Positions 8,575-17,008 of a DNA stretch of 23,366 nucleotides are shown here, piece by piece. The notes below the pieces were generated by a model. It had not been told where the DNA came from. It saw only the letters and a program-made list of their open reading frames with translations, and ran no database searches. A program made the translations under genes and the position numbers. Where the stretch lies: the NCBI GenBank assembly GCA_902610105.1, contig CACLUN010000009.1, positions 1-23,366 on the forward strand, given 5' to 3'. The DNA is from an uncultured Bacteroidota bacterium (GTDB taxonomy: Bacteria; Bacteroidota; Bacteroidia; Flavobacteriales; Flavobacteriaceae). How positions within the stretch are numbered: the first letter of the stretch is position 1; every line of letters begins with the position of its first letter.

Positions 8575-9213
8575 TTATTTCTTTAAAATATCTATGTCCT
8601 TAATTAACTGTTCCATCTCCAAACTTAAAGTACCATTGTAGATTCCTCTTATTCGAAAATTTTTATCAACTAGTAGAAAATGTTCTGTATGTAAAAAGTC
8701 AGCACTGTCTTTTGTAAAACCTATTTCCTCCTCAGCAAAATAAGACTTTCTTGCAAGAGTGTAAATTTCATTTTTTTCACCTGTTAAAAAGTGCCAATTT
8801 TTAGAGTTTAGTGTAAACTCTTCTTTATACCTTTTCAAAACATCAGGACTATCAAGCCAAGGGGTTACAGTGAAAGAAACCAAATTAACATCAGAATTAT
8901 TTTGAAATTTTCTTTCAACTTCAACCATATTTGTAGTCATTTTTGGACAAATATGGGTGCATGAAGTAAAAATAAAATTTGCAACATGAATAGTGCCTTG
9001 TAAATTTTTTGACCCAAAATAATTCCCCCTTTCATTAATAAGTACGAAATCCTCAATCCTATGAGAGACTAACTTTTCTACAGAATCATCGTGGTTTAAG
9101 AAAACAGGATCAAAGCTTGGAGAATTATAATAAGGAAGCTCAACATCGTTTCTATTACAAGAAAATAAGATAAAAAACAGAGAACTACATATCGAAAACC
9201 TCTTCAGATACAT
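8575..9213 (-). CDS. SCO1/SenC-family lipoprotein (thioredoxin-fold copper chaperone-like)
   Basis: 212 residues from the chosen start at 9213. A longer reading begins at 9243, but the 9213 start puts a clean lipoprotein signal at the N-terminus (basic YLKR, hydrophobic core, LFSC with lipidated Cys19). The thioredoxin-like core carries the SCO metal site CTHICP (Cys85 and Cys89) and the distal His175 in a LHTEHFLLVD block, eight residues before Asp, as in SCO1 proteins. The family delivers copper to, or reduces, the CuA site of cytochrome oxidase, and some members are general redox proteins. The start overlaps the end of the MORN-repeat gene by 29 nt. No oxidase genes are nearby, so the copper partner is unknown. 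Confidence 0.88.
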   Translation of the reverse strand: MYLKRFSICSSLFFILFSCNRNDVELPYYNSPSFDPVFLNHDDSVEKLVSHRIEDFVLINERGNYFGSKNLQGTIHVANFIFTSCTHICPKMTTNMVEVERKFQNNSDVNLVSFTVTPWLDSPDVLKRYKEEFTLNSKNWHFLTGEKNEIYTLARKSYFAEEEIGFTKDSADFLHTEHFLLVDKNFRIRGIYNGTLSLEMEQLIKDIDILKK

Positions 9214-9760
9214 TCGTACAATTTTTAGTTCCAAGCAAGCCATACCTTCGATTGTTTTTAATTATATAGTTTGACTTTATCCTTCCATTAAGATACCAAA
9301 CTTTTTGTAAGCCCTTTTCTTGGCCATCAATATAATTAAACTCCTCAATAATCTGCCCATTTTTTGCCCAAAGACGATTGGTTCCATTATATTCTCCGTT
9401 TTTAAAATTAAAAACAAAGTTTTTAGCACCATCATTATAAAACCCCTCATATAAACCAACCTTTAATCCATTTTTAAAATTTCTTTTTTCTTTTAAAGCT
9501 CCATTGGAGTAGAATTTTTTCCAAAGCCCATTTTTTAATCCGTTTTTATATTCACCAATCGAAATGGTATCACCCAAATTATTAGTATTATAAACTATAC
9601 CGGTATACCTTTTCCCAAGATATGTTACATTTATTTTAAACAGATCTAGATCTTTGGATTCTTCATGAACCATTAAAGTATACTCATTGGAATTACATCC
9701 AAAAAAAGCAATAAAAAAGAACAAGAATGCTCTATTGATTAACAGTTCCAGGTGTTCCAT
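9185..9760 (-). CDS. MORN-repeat (YwqK-like) lipoprotein
   Basis: 191 residues from the ATG at 9760; an in-frame ATG at 9775 would add five. The shorter form has a good lipoprotein signal (hydrophobic AFLFFFIAFFG then Cys22), so it is probably anchored in an envelope membrane. Residues ~70-165 hold four repeats of about 23-24 residues with the pattern Y/F-K-N-G-x-x-x-G-x-x-x-x-(F/W)-Y-x-N-G, the MORN_2 type found in proteins labelled YwqK. MORN repeats form an extended beta sheet used for protein or lipid contact. A short Cys-containing tail (KNCTNVSEE) follows. Automatic pipelines often call such proteins antitoxins, which nothing here supports. It overlaps both neighbours by 29 nt, so its role is probably tied to the YHYH and SCO lipoproteins. 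Confidence 0.75.
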   Translation of the reverse strand: MEHLELLINRAFLFFFIAFFGCNSNEYTLMVHEESKDLDLFKINVTYLGKRYTGIVYNTNNLGDTISIGEYKNGLKNGLWKKFYSNGALKEKRNFKNGLKVGLYEGFYNDGAKNFVFNFKNGEYNGTNRLWAKNGQIIEEFNYIDGQEKGLQKVWYLNGRIKSNYIIKNNRRYGLLGTKNCTNVSEEVFDM

Positions 9761-10508
9761 AGTAACCACTTCCATTTAAATAAGGATCATCCGCCGTCAA
9801 ATGATAGTGGTAAATACCAGATGGAAAATCAGATGTTTCATGTGAGTGACCGTGATAATTATCAAGATCAGAACTTATAATAATGTTACCATTTTCTTCA
9901 GGACCATAAACAGGAAAGCCATCTAAAAGAAAACCAAGAATTACATTTCTTCCCTTTTCTTTCGATGTAAGTATAGGTTCCATATGATAATGATATCTAC
10001 CATCAACACCGTTTTCTTGTCCAGGCGCAATAGGTGCAGGATGGCCATTGCCTTGGTCAAAAGAATTAATTTCTCGAGTAAGCGGTTGGTTCATTCCAGC
10101 ATATTGATTATAAAAAGGAACCCCATTTAACGATACCCCAATAGGCCCCATTGATGTAGGGGTTGAAGACGAAGCTTTTTTAGGGCTTATGGGTATTTTA
10201 AACCTTAAATTAAGCGTTGTAATTCCATTAGGGTTTTTGTTCCAATTATTAACAAAAGGATTTGAACCATCATAAGCTTCATATAAAACATGATCTAAAG
10301 GAAAGTAGGGGCTTTTGTGGTCAGGAACTCCATTTGTGTTAATATATACATAACCATCTTGAATATATATTTGAGAAGTTACACCATAAACTTTTTCATA
10401 TACAGACAGGGGGATAACAACATCACCAGCAATCGGTTCAGAAGAAGGCACATCTTTTGGTGCACCACAAGCAACAAATAAAAAAACAAAAAAATAAAAC
10501 TTTTTCAT
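9732..10508 (-). CDS. YHYH-domain lipoprotein, probable metal-binding envelope protein
   Basis: 258 residues. The N-terminus is a lipoprotein signal (KKFYFFVFLFVAC, lipidated Cys14). The YHYH domain name motif occurs twice: Tyr172-His-Tyr-His175 (DGRYHYHMEP) and Tyr233-His-Tyr-His236 (GIYHYHLTADDPY). Further His clusters lie at His156 (GNGHPAP) and at His219/221/223 (NYHGHSHE). The spacing of His and acidic residues suggests a metal site, but the domain has no firmly established biochemical function that I know of. The domain runs to the C-terminus, which ends in YYGTPGTVNQ, and the stop lies inside the next gene. It sits 32 nt downstream of lepA and starts the YHYH-MORN-SCO cluster. The pairing with SCO suggests copper or another transition metal; this is inference. 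Confidence 0.85.
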   Translation of the reverse strand: MKKFYFFVFLFVACGAPKDVPSSEPIAGDVVIPLSVYEKVYGVTSQIYIQDGYVYINTNGVPDHKSPYFPLDHVLYEAYDGSNPFVNNWNKNPNGITTLNLRFKIPISPKKASSSTPTSMGPIGVSLNGVPFYNQYAGMNQPLTREINSFDQGNGHPAPIAPGQENGVDGRYHYHMEPILTSKEKGRNVILGFLLDGFPVYGPEENGNIIISSDLDNYHGHSHETSDFPSGIYHYHLTADDPYLNGSGYYGTPGTVNQ

Positions 10509-10540
10509 ATTAAATAAGCTTCAATAATTATTCCAAAAAA

Positions 10541-12337
10541 CTAATCATTTAACTTTAAGACAGCCATAAATGCTTGTTGAGGAATTTCAACACTTCCAAT
10601 CTGTCTCATTTTTTTCTTTCCTTTCTTCTGATTTTCTAGAAGCTTTCTCTTTCTGGTAATATCACCTCCGTAACACTTAGCAGTCACATCCTTTCTTACA
10701 GCTTTAATTGTTTCTCTTGCAATAATTTTAGATCCAATTGCAGCCTGAACTGGAATATCAAATTGTTGCCTGGGAATTAATTCTTTTAATTTCTCACATA
10801 TTTTTTTACCCATTCTATAAGCATTATCAAAGTGAATCAAAGCAGACAATGCATCAACAGCGTTTCCGTTTAAAAGAAGATCAAGCCTTATAAGCTTAGA
10901 TTTTTTGAAACCTAAAGGACTGTAGTCAAAAGACGCATATCCTTTTGATATTGATTTTAGCCTGTCGTAAAAATCAAATACTATTTCAGCCAAAGGCATA
11001 TCAAATGAAAGCTCTACTCTTTCGGTCGTTAAATATGTCTGATTAGTAATCTCTCCTCGTTTTTCAATACAAAGGTTCATAACTGGACCTACAAAATCTG
11101 ACTTAGTAATAATTGACGCTTTGATATAAGGTTCCTCAACTCTATCTAGAAAAGAAGGCTCAGGTAAGTCAGAAGGAGTATTTACAATAATTTTTTCACC
11201 AGATTGTTTTTTTGTATACGCATGATATGAAACATTTGGTACGGTTGTGATAACTGCCATATTAAACTCTCTATCTAACCTTTCTTGAATTATTTCCAAA
11301 TGAAGCATTCCAAGAAAACCACACCGAAACCCAAATCCTAACGCTGATGAACTTTCAGGTGTAAAAACAAGAGACGCATCATTTAGTTGTAGTTTTTCCA
11401 TTGAAGACCGTAAATCTTCATAATCATCACTATCAACGGGGTAAATTCCAGCAAAAACCATAGGCTTAACTTCTTCAAAACCAGATATTACATCTGTTCC
11501 ATTAAAGCTTCCATCAACAATTGTGTCACCAACTTTAACTTCTTTAGCATTTTTGATTCCAGTTATCAAATACCCTACATCCCCACACTCAATTTTCTGT
11601 TTAGGCTGTTGTTTAAGGTTTAGCGTTCCAACCTCATCAGCAAAATATTTTTTTCCAGTAGCACAAAACTTTATTTCTTGCCCCTTTGAAATTTTACCTG
11701 AAAAAACTCTAAAATAAATTTCAATACCCCTAAAAGGGTTATATACTGAATCAAAAATTAATGCCCTTAAATTATTATCAGTACTTTCTTTTGGTGGTGG
11801 AACAATTTCTACAATAGCTTTTAAAATTTCAGACACCCCCACACCAGTCTTTGCTGAAGCCTTTATAATATCCTTTTCTTTACAACCCAAAAGATCAATA
11901 ATATCATCAGAAACCTCTTCAGGTTTTGCAGACGGTAAATCTATCTTGTTAAGCACAGGGATTATTTCTAAATCATTTTCGAGAGCTAAATACAAATTTG
12001 AAATTGTCTGTGCTTGAACGCTTTGTGCGGCATCAACTATCAGTAGCGCACCTTCACATGCCGCAATTGATCTTGAAACTTCGTATGAAAAATCTACGTG
12101 ACCTGGCGTATCAATCAAGTTAAGAATATAGTCCTTTCCCTCATGGTTGTATTTCATTTGGATTGCATGAGATTTTATTGTGATACCCCTCTCTCTTTCA
12201 AGATCCATATTGTCTAGTAGTTGATCCTGCTTATCTCTATCGGTTATTGCTCCAGTCTCGTCAAGCAAACGATCTGCAAGGGTACTTTTACCGTGATCAA
12301 TATGTGCGATTATGCAAAAATTTCGAATTTTACTCAT
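10541..12337 (-). CDS. lepA: Translation elongation factor 4 (LepA GTPase)
   Basis: 598 residues from the chosen ATG at 12337. The G domain is complete: P-loop AHIDHGKS at residues ~11-18, switch I with [12 protein letters not shown]3 DTPGH and G4 NKID. Domains II and III follow, then the LepA-specific C-terminal region ending in [17 protein letters not shown], which matches the family. EF4 binds ribosomes and promotes back-translocation or rescues stalled initiation and elongation complexes. An ATG five codons earlier (12352) would give the N-terminus [13 protein letters not shown] reject it because LepA proteins start directly before K-x-IRNF and because a -7-like promoter box overlaps position 12352. 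The gene opens the eight-gene minus-strand run and is divergent from dusB. Confidence 0.96.
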   Translation of the reverse strand: MSKIRNFCIIAHIDHGKSTLADRLLDETGAITDRDKQDQLLDNMDLERERGITIKSHAIQMKYNHEGKDYILNLIDTPGHVDFSYEVSRSIAACEGALLIVDAAQSVQAQTISNLYLALENDLEIIPVLNKIDLPSAKPEEVSDDIIDLLGCKEKDIIKASAKTGVGVSEILKAIVEIVPPPKESTDNNLRALIFDSVYNPFRGIEIYFRVFSGKISKGQEIKFCATGKKYFADEVGTLNLKQQPKQKIECGDVGYLITGIKNAKEVKVGDTIVDGSFNGTDVISGFEEVKPMVFAGIYPVDSDDYEDLRSSMEKLQLNDASLVFTPESSSALGFGFRCGFLGMLHLEIIQERLDREFNMAVITTVPNVSYHAYTKKQSGEKIIVNTPSDLPEPSFLDRVEEPYIKASIITKSDFVGPVMNLCIEKRGEITNQTYLTTERVELSFDMPLAEIVFDFYDRLKSISKGYASFDYSPLGFKKSKLIRLDLLLNGNAVDALSALIHFDNAYRMGKKICEKLKELIPRQQFDIPVQAAIGSKIIARETIKAVRKDVTAKCYGGDITRKRKLLENQKKGKKKMRQIGSVEIPQQAFMAVLKLND

Positions 12338-12349
12338 AAAAATCAATGA

Positions 12350-12357
12350 CAAATATA
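12350..12357 (-). promoter_or_regulatory. -7 promoter element upstream of lepA
   Basis: The minus strand reads TATATTTG, a perfect match to the Bacteroidota primary sigma-factor -7 consensus TAnnTTTG. Transcription would begin about 6-8 nt downstream, near 12343, leaving a leader of only about six nucleotides before the ATG at 12337. A clear TTTG -33 box is not visible about 20 nt upstream. The element overlaps the alternative start at 12352 and so argues against it. Confidence 0.5.
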
Positions 12358-12374
12358 ATTCAATTAATCCCTTT

Positions 12375-12405
12375 TTTTAGAGTAAAAGATAATAGATTAA
12401 ATTTG
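12375..12405 (+). promoter_or_regulatory. Promoter upstream of dusB
   Basis: TAAATTTG at 12398-12405 matches the Bacteroidota -7 consensus TAnnTTTG exactly. About 19-20 nt upstream, a TTTA within a T-rich run (around 12375-12379) may act as a weak -33 box (consensus TTTG). The predicted start of transcription near 12412 leaves a leader of about 13 nt before the ATG at 12425. Confidence 0.55.
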
Positions 12406-12424
12406 TGAAGTTTTAATAACTGTT

Positions 12425-13426
12425 ATGGCTAAAATAGGTAATATAGATTTAGGTGAATTCCCATTACTTCTTGCTCCAATGGAAGATGTTAGTGACCCAC
12501 CATTTAGAGCTTTGTGTAAAGAAAATGGAGCAGACGTTGTATATACCGAATTTATCTCAAGTGAAGGTCTTATTAGAAATGCGGCTAAAAGCACAATGAA
12601 GCTTGATATTTACGAACAAGAAAGGCCTGTGGGTATTCAGATTTTTGGAGCTAATTTAGATTCAATGCTTCAGTCTGTAGATATAGTTGAGCAGACCAAC
12701 CCTGACATTATTGATATAAATTTTGGATGTCCAGTTAAAAAAGTGGTCTGTAAAGGGGCTGGAGCAGGCATACTAAAAGATATAGATAAGATGGAAATGT
12801 TAACCAGGGAAATGGTAAAAAGAACACAATTGCCGGTTACCGTAAAAACAAGACTGGGATGGGATGAAAAAAATATTAAAATTGTTGAAGTAGCAGAAAG
12901 AATTCAAGATGCTGGAGCAAAAGCCATTACAATACATGGTAGAACACGTGCACAGATGTATAAAGGCCTTGCAGATTGGACATTAATTTCAGATGTTAAA
13001 AATAATCCAAGAATGAAAATTCCTGTGTTTGGCAATGGGGATGTTAATTCAGCTGAAAAAGCAGTTGAAATGAGAGATGTGTATGGCCTGGATGGCGCTA
13101 TGATTGGACGAGCTTCCATTGGAAACCCATGGTTTTTTAATCAAGTAAAGCATTATTTCAAAACAGGAGACAACATGCCTTCTCCAACTATTAACGATAG
13201 AATAGAAATGGCCAAAAGACATCTTGAAATGTCAATAAAATGGAAAGGAGAAAAGTTAGGCGTACTGGAAACCAGAAGACATTACTCTAACTATTTCAAA
13301 GGAATTCCTGACTTCAAGCAATACAGAACTAAAATGGTTACCATGGACCACTCATATGAAATATTTGATTTATTTGAAGGTCTTGAAAATAAGTTTGGTA
13401 ACACTAAATTTGCTCTGCAAGATTAG
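12425..13426 (+). CDS. dusB: tRNA-dihydrouridine synthase, DusB-like
   Basis: 333 residues. This is an FMN-dependent TIM-barrel enzyme that reduces specific uridines in tRNA to dihydrouridine with NADPH. Residues 16-24 (LAPMEDVSD) form the FMN-binding first strand. Cys102 in NFGCPVKKVV corresponds to the catalytic proton donor of DusB (Cys100 in E. coli). TVKTRLGW, ITIHGRTRAQMYKG, FGNGDV and MIGRASIGNPWFF are all typical family blocks. The length and the C-terminal tRNA-binding helical part agree with DusB. The start is supported by the promoter box upstream and by the family N-terminus (IGNIDL before the first strand). The gene's stop overlaps the stop of the convergent acyltransferase-SGNH gene by four bases. 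Confidence 0.94.
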   Translation: MAKIGNIDLGEFPLLLAPMEDVSDPPFRALCKENGADVVYTEFISSEGLIRNAAKSTMKLDIYEQERPVGIQIFGANLDSMLQSVDIVEQTNPDIIDINFGCPVKKVVCKGAGAGILKDIDKMEMLTREMVKRTQLPVTVKTRLGWDEKNIKIVEVAERIQDAGAKAITIHGRTRAQMYKGLADWTLISDVKNNPRMKIPVFGNGDVNSAEKAVEMRDVYGLDGAMIGRASIGNPWFFNQVKHYFKTGDNMPSPTINDRIEMAKRHLEMSIKWKGEKLGVLETRRHYSNYFKGIPDFKQYRTKMVTMDHSYEIFDLFEGLENKFGNTKFALQD

Positions 13427-14811
13427 ACCTGTTTAATTTTAGTAATTTCCTTAGATAATTCTTTTTCAATTATGTCATAACCCTTATCATTTAAATGTAA
13501 ACCATCCTGTAAGAAAAAGGACGAATCAGGCTCACCTCTCTTTAACAACTTATTATAAAAATCAACATAACTCATTAGTTTATTTGTGTTGCAAAACTGT
13601 TGCATCAATAAATTGATTTTTTTTATTTCAGCTATTTTATTTATTCTTTCAAAAGATGGCTTAATTGACATACAAAATATGTGGGTTTTTGGAAATTTTT
13701 TTACAATTAAACCAACAAAATCTTGAATCTGCTGATAAATATTCTTTGGACTTAGTTCATAATTAAGATCATTGCCCCCTAAGTAAAGAACAATTATTTT
13801 TGGATTAAGCTTATGAAATAATCGTAAAAAATTCTTTGACATATCGCTAATTAAAGCCCCACCAAAACCTAGGTTAATTTTATTGTACTTTATAAACTTT
13901 GTGTTTAGGCTTTCCCATAATCTTATTGTTGAACTTCCATAAAAAACCAACTGATTTTTGCTGTAACTGTTTTTTGAAACCAATTCATCTAAAACAGCAA
14001 GTTCTTTTTCAAACTTTAAATCGTCCAACAAAAGACTTTTAACATAGTTTCTATACCTTACATTAAAAGTTTTAGAAAAACTTACCAATTCAGGGTCATT
14101 TGCATCTTTAATACCATAATCACTCATTTTGAATGGTTTAAGTATTTCACATTTAGCTATATTTTTACTAAGAACTTTGTCAAAATTTACCATCACAACA
14201 GGAACTATTTTTGGCTGAGGTTGCATTTTTGCAGCAAGTTTGAAAACACCTATTTTAAATTCACCTGGTGATTCCTCAGTATTTCTTGAAAAACCCTCAG
14301 GACTTACAACCACACCATTTCCCATTTTTAGTTCTCTTACAGCCCCCTCATAAAAAGCTTTATTAAACTCCTTTATTTTACTGTAGCTTAATTTTTTTGG
14401 AATAAAATTTTGAGCATAGACTCTTATGAATTTGAATTTATCATAGTAGTTTTTATGAAAAACTTCTTGCTTTAGTGAGCAACGAACAACTCGGTTTCCA
14501 GGGTTTCCATAATATTTATTTAAAATATTGCTACTTATGAAATGACTATCTAGGGTTATTTGAAAATTTTTTGATAATAAATATGTTTCATGATTATTTA
14601 AATGATTATATATAAATACTGAACCAGATTCATAGGGTAAATTTTCAGTACCCTTTAAAATATAATTTATATTAGAAAATATTTTCTCAAATTCTAAAGC
14701 ACATATTTTTCGAACTTCATTATGGTTTAGGTTTGCTGGTAAAGAACTCACTTTGTTGTAGAGTTTTTTTAGCCTTCTTTTTAAAAACTCTTCCGAAAAA
14801 TTATTTTTCAA
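13423..14811 (-). CDS. Fusion of a PlsC-like acyltransferase and an SGNH/GDSL hydrolase
   Basis: 462 residues in two domains. Residues ~45-265 resemble the PlsC/LPLAT glycerophosphate acyltransferase fold. Motif I is NHLNNHE with His70 and Glu75 (HX4E where the family usually has HX4D), motif III is SPEGFSR (170-176, in place of FPEGTR), and Pro204 in KIVPVVMV is motif IV. Residues ~287-460 are an SGNH hydrolase with all blocks intact: nucleophile Ser294 in YGSSTIRLW, Gly317 in GFGG, Asn347 in GGND, and Asp436/His439 in DGLHLN. No signal peptide or long membrane helix is visible, so it is probably cytoplasmic or peripheral to the inner membrane. One chain thus carries acyl-transfer and esterase-type centres. 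Its start lies 11 nt inside the end of the trehalose synthase gene, implying coupled translation. The substrate is unknown; a sugar or lipid ester is inferred from context. Confidence 0.78.
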   Translation of the reverse strand: MKNNFSEEFLKRRLKKLYNKVSSLPANLNHNEVRKICALEFEKIFSNINYILKGTENLPYESGSVFIYNHLNNHETYLLSKNFQITLDSHFISSNILNKYYGNPGNRVVRCSLKQEVFHKNYYDKFKFIRVYAQNFIPKKLSYSKIKEFNKAFYEGAVRELKMGNGVVVSPEGFSRNTEESPGEFKIGVFKLAAKMQPQPKIVPVVMVNFDKVLSKNIAKCEILKPFKMSDYGIKDANDPELVSFSKTFNVRYRNYVKSLLLDDLKFEKELAVLDELVSKNSYSKNQLVFYGSSTIRLWESLNTKFIKYNKINLGFGGALISDMSKNFLRLFHKLNPKIIVLYLGGNDLNYELSPKNIYQQIQDFVGLIVKKFPKTHIFCMSIKPSFERINKIAEIKKINLLMQQFCNTNKLMSYVDFYNKLLKRGEPDSSFFLQDGLHLNDKGYDIIEKELSKEITKIKQV

Positions 14812-17008
14812 TTTCTATAATTTTTTTCAGTAAAGATATAAACTCATTAGGGTGCGTAGTAAAATAATTTGCAGCAGAATTTTTTTCACCAATTTTTATT
14901 GAGAAGGATTTTTCCGGTAAATTCAAAAACATATTTTCGTCAGAAACATCATCACCTGCACACAATATAAATTCATAATTATCATTTTCTAAAACTTCTT
15001 TTACAGCACTTCCCTTATTTATGTTGTTATTGCTTATTTCCATAGCCTTATCTCCATCCATCATAACAAGGTTTTGAGAAATTAGACTGTTAATAATTGT
15101 TTTTAACTCAACAACCCTATTGCTTGCAAGCTCAGGGTCTGTCTTTCTGTAATGCCAAACTAAACAGTTATTCTTTTCTTCAACAAAGGTTCCTGGCGTT
15201 CTGTCAGCAAAGTCTTGAAAGATTGGAATAAAATTTTGCTTCCAGTTATTATCTTGCTGCATTTTTTCAATCCATTCCTCATTCGGATTCTTTAAAAAGT
15301 GACCATGTTCAGAAAATAGTGTAACATTTAGTTTACCAAACCATTTTTGTAAAAAACTCTTGTCCCTTCCACTTACAATTACAACCTTGTTTTCATTTGA
15401 CAGTTTTGTGAGGATACTTAAAAGTTCTGTATTTGGCCTGGCTGCTTCTGGTTTATGGTGAAATTTGACCAAAGTTCCATCATAGTCAAAAATAAACACT
15501 CTTTTTTTTGAAGACTTGTAGCTTGTTCTAATCTTCTTGAAAACACGATCATTTATTTTTATTAATGAGGGTTCTTTGGTTTCATTCGACTTTTCATTTA
15601 AGTGTCTTAAAAATTCATTAGCCCAATATTTTACAGTATATCTGCTAAGTCTTTTTTGCATTGTTACTGTTCTTCTTTTTTGTTCATCTAAAGGCATTTT
15701 AACTGCTTTTAAAATTCCATTAGCCATTTCATTTAAATTAAATGGATTAACAGTGACAGCCTCAAAAAGCTCCTTAGAAGCCCCAGCCATTTCGCTTAAT
15801 ATTAAAACTCCATTCGAATCTACTCTTGTTGCAACAAATTCCTTGGCAACTAAATTCATTCCGTCTCTAACGGGCGTAATCATTGCAATATCAGAAATCA
15901 TATACAAGTCTATTAAATCCTCAAAATCCATTGTCCTGTAATAATACCATATAGGTGTCCAGTTTACTGTAGCAAACTTTCCGTTTATTCTTCCAACATA
16001 CTCATCAGTCTCTCTTTTTAATTTTTTATATTCTGTAACATCGGATCTTGACGGAACGCTTAACATAACTAATCTTACTTTTTCTAAATATTCAGGGTTT
16101 TGTTCTAAAAAAATTTCAAAGGCCCTAATCCTATTTATTATCCCCTTAGTGTAATCAAGCCTATCAATTGATAATATTAACTTACTATCGTCTGAAGATT
16201 TTTTATGTAAGTTTAATTGTATCTTAAAATCTGATTGTTGAGATTTTTTTTGTCTTTTGTGCAGTTTTGCAGCATCATGAAATTTTGCATAATCAATCCC
16301 CATTGGAAAAGTATTTACAACAACCTCTCTTGAGCCCATATTAATTCTATTAAAATCTACCTCATACTTGAGAATTCTTTTCACGGAGCTCAAAAAATGC
16401 CTTTGATAGTCGAATGTATGAAAACCAATTATATCCGAACCCAACATACCTTCAAGTAAATCTACTCTCCAAGGGAAAATTCTGAAAATCTCAAAAGAAG
16501 GAAAGGGTATATGGAGAAAAAATCCAACAGTCAAGTCAGGTCTTGCCTCTTTAATTAGTTTTGGAAGTAATAAAAGCTGATAATCATGTACCCAAACCGT
16601 ACTATTTAATATTGCGTTTTCAATAACCTTTTTACAAAACTTTTTGTTAACCTCTACGTAAGAAACCCAGTCTTTTTCATTAAATTTTGCTAGTTCGATA
16701 AAATAATGAAAGAGAGGCCATATACATTTGTTTGATAAACCAAAATAAAATTCATCAATTTCTTTTTTGCTAAGCTCAACCTCAACAAGTTTATCTTTGT
16801 TTAGAGACTTCTTAATATATAATTTGTCTTTTTGAGTCAAATTATCAGAGGAAATACCAGACCATCCAATCCACAACGAGTCATTTTTTTTATGAACTGA
16901 GTTGAGCCCAGTAGCTAAACCACCTGAAGATGGCTCAAATAAGAAAGAATTTTCTAATTTAGTTATATGTAATGGGAGTCTGTTTGAAACTATTACATTT
17001 TTTTTCAT
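14801..17008 (-). CDS. Bifunctional trehalose-6-phosphate synthase/phosphatase
   Basis: 735 residues, fusing GT20 synthase (~1-480) with a HAD-type trehalose-6-phosphate phosphatase (~500-735). Synthase residues matching E. coli OtsA are visible: Arg10, Asp142 (VHDYQ), His166 (LHIPFPS), Arg283 and Lys288 (RLDYTKG), and DGMNLVAKE at 382-390. The phosphatase has the nucleophile Asp508 and Asp510 in DYDGTL, the SGRD block, and GDDVSDENMF. It makes trehalose-6-phosphate from UDP-glucose and glucose-6-phosphate, then trehalose, in the cytoplasm, for osmotic and stress protection. The start is the ATG at 17008, because the family N-terminus (VIVSNRLP) follows directly. It is first in a unit with the acyltransferase-SGNH gene and diverges from the GH15 gene across 34 nt. 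Confidence 0.95.
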   Translation of the reverse strand: MKKNVIVSNRLPLHITKLENSFLFEPSSGGLATGLNSVHKKNDSLWIGWSGISSDNLTQKDKLYIKKSLNKDKLVEVELSKKEIDEFYFGLSNKCIWPLFHYFIELAKFNEKDWVSYVEVNKKFCKKVIENAILNSTVWVHDYQLLLLPKLIKEARPDLTVGFFLHIPFPSFEIFRIFPWRVDLLEGMLGSDIIGFHTFDYQRHFLSSVKRILKYEVDFNRINMGSREVVVNTFPMGIDYAKFHDAAKLHKRQKKSQQSDFKIQLNLHKKSSDDSKLILSIDRLDYTKGIINRIRAFEIFLEQNPEYLEKVRLVMLSVPSRSDVTEYKKLKRETDEYVGRINGKFATVNWTPIWYYYRTMDFEDLIDLYMISDIAMITPVRDGMNLVAKEFVATRVDSNGVLILSEMAGASKELFEAVTVNPFNLNEMANGILKAVKMPLDEQKRRTVTMQKRLSRYTVKYWANEFLRHLNEKSNETKEPSLIKINDRVFKKIRTSYKSSKKRVFIFDYDGTLVKFHHKPEAARPNTELLSILTKLSNENKVVIVSGRDKSFLQKWFGKLNVTLFSEHGHFLKNPNEEWIEKMQQDNNWKQNFIPIFQDFADRTPGTFVEEKNNCLVWHYRKTDPELASNRVVELKTIINSLISQNLVMMDGDKAMEISNNNINKGSAVKEVLENDNYEFILCAGDDVSDENMFLNLPEKSFSIKIGEKNSAANYFTTHPNEFISLLKKIIEIEK

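Noticed and set aside
9214..9243. Longer SCO start at 9243
   Set aside because: It would place ten residues before a clean lipoprotein signal and lengthen the overlap to 59 nt.
9185..9760. Antitoxin of a toxin-antitoxin pair (YwqK label)
   Set aside because: The protein is a MORN-repeat lipoprotein, and no toxin-like small gene lies beside it.
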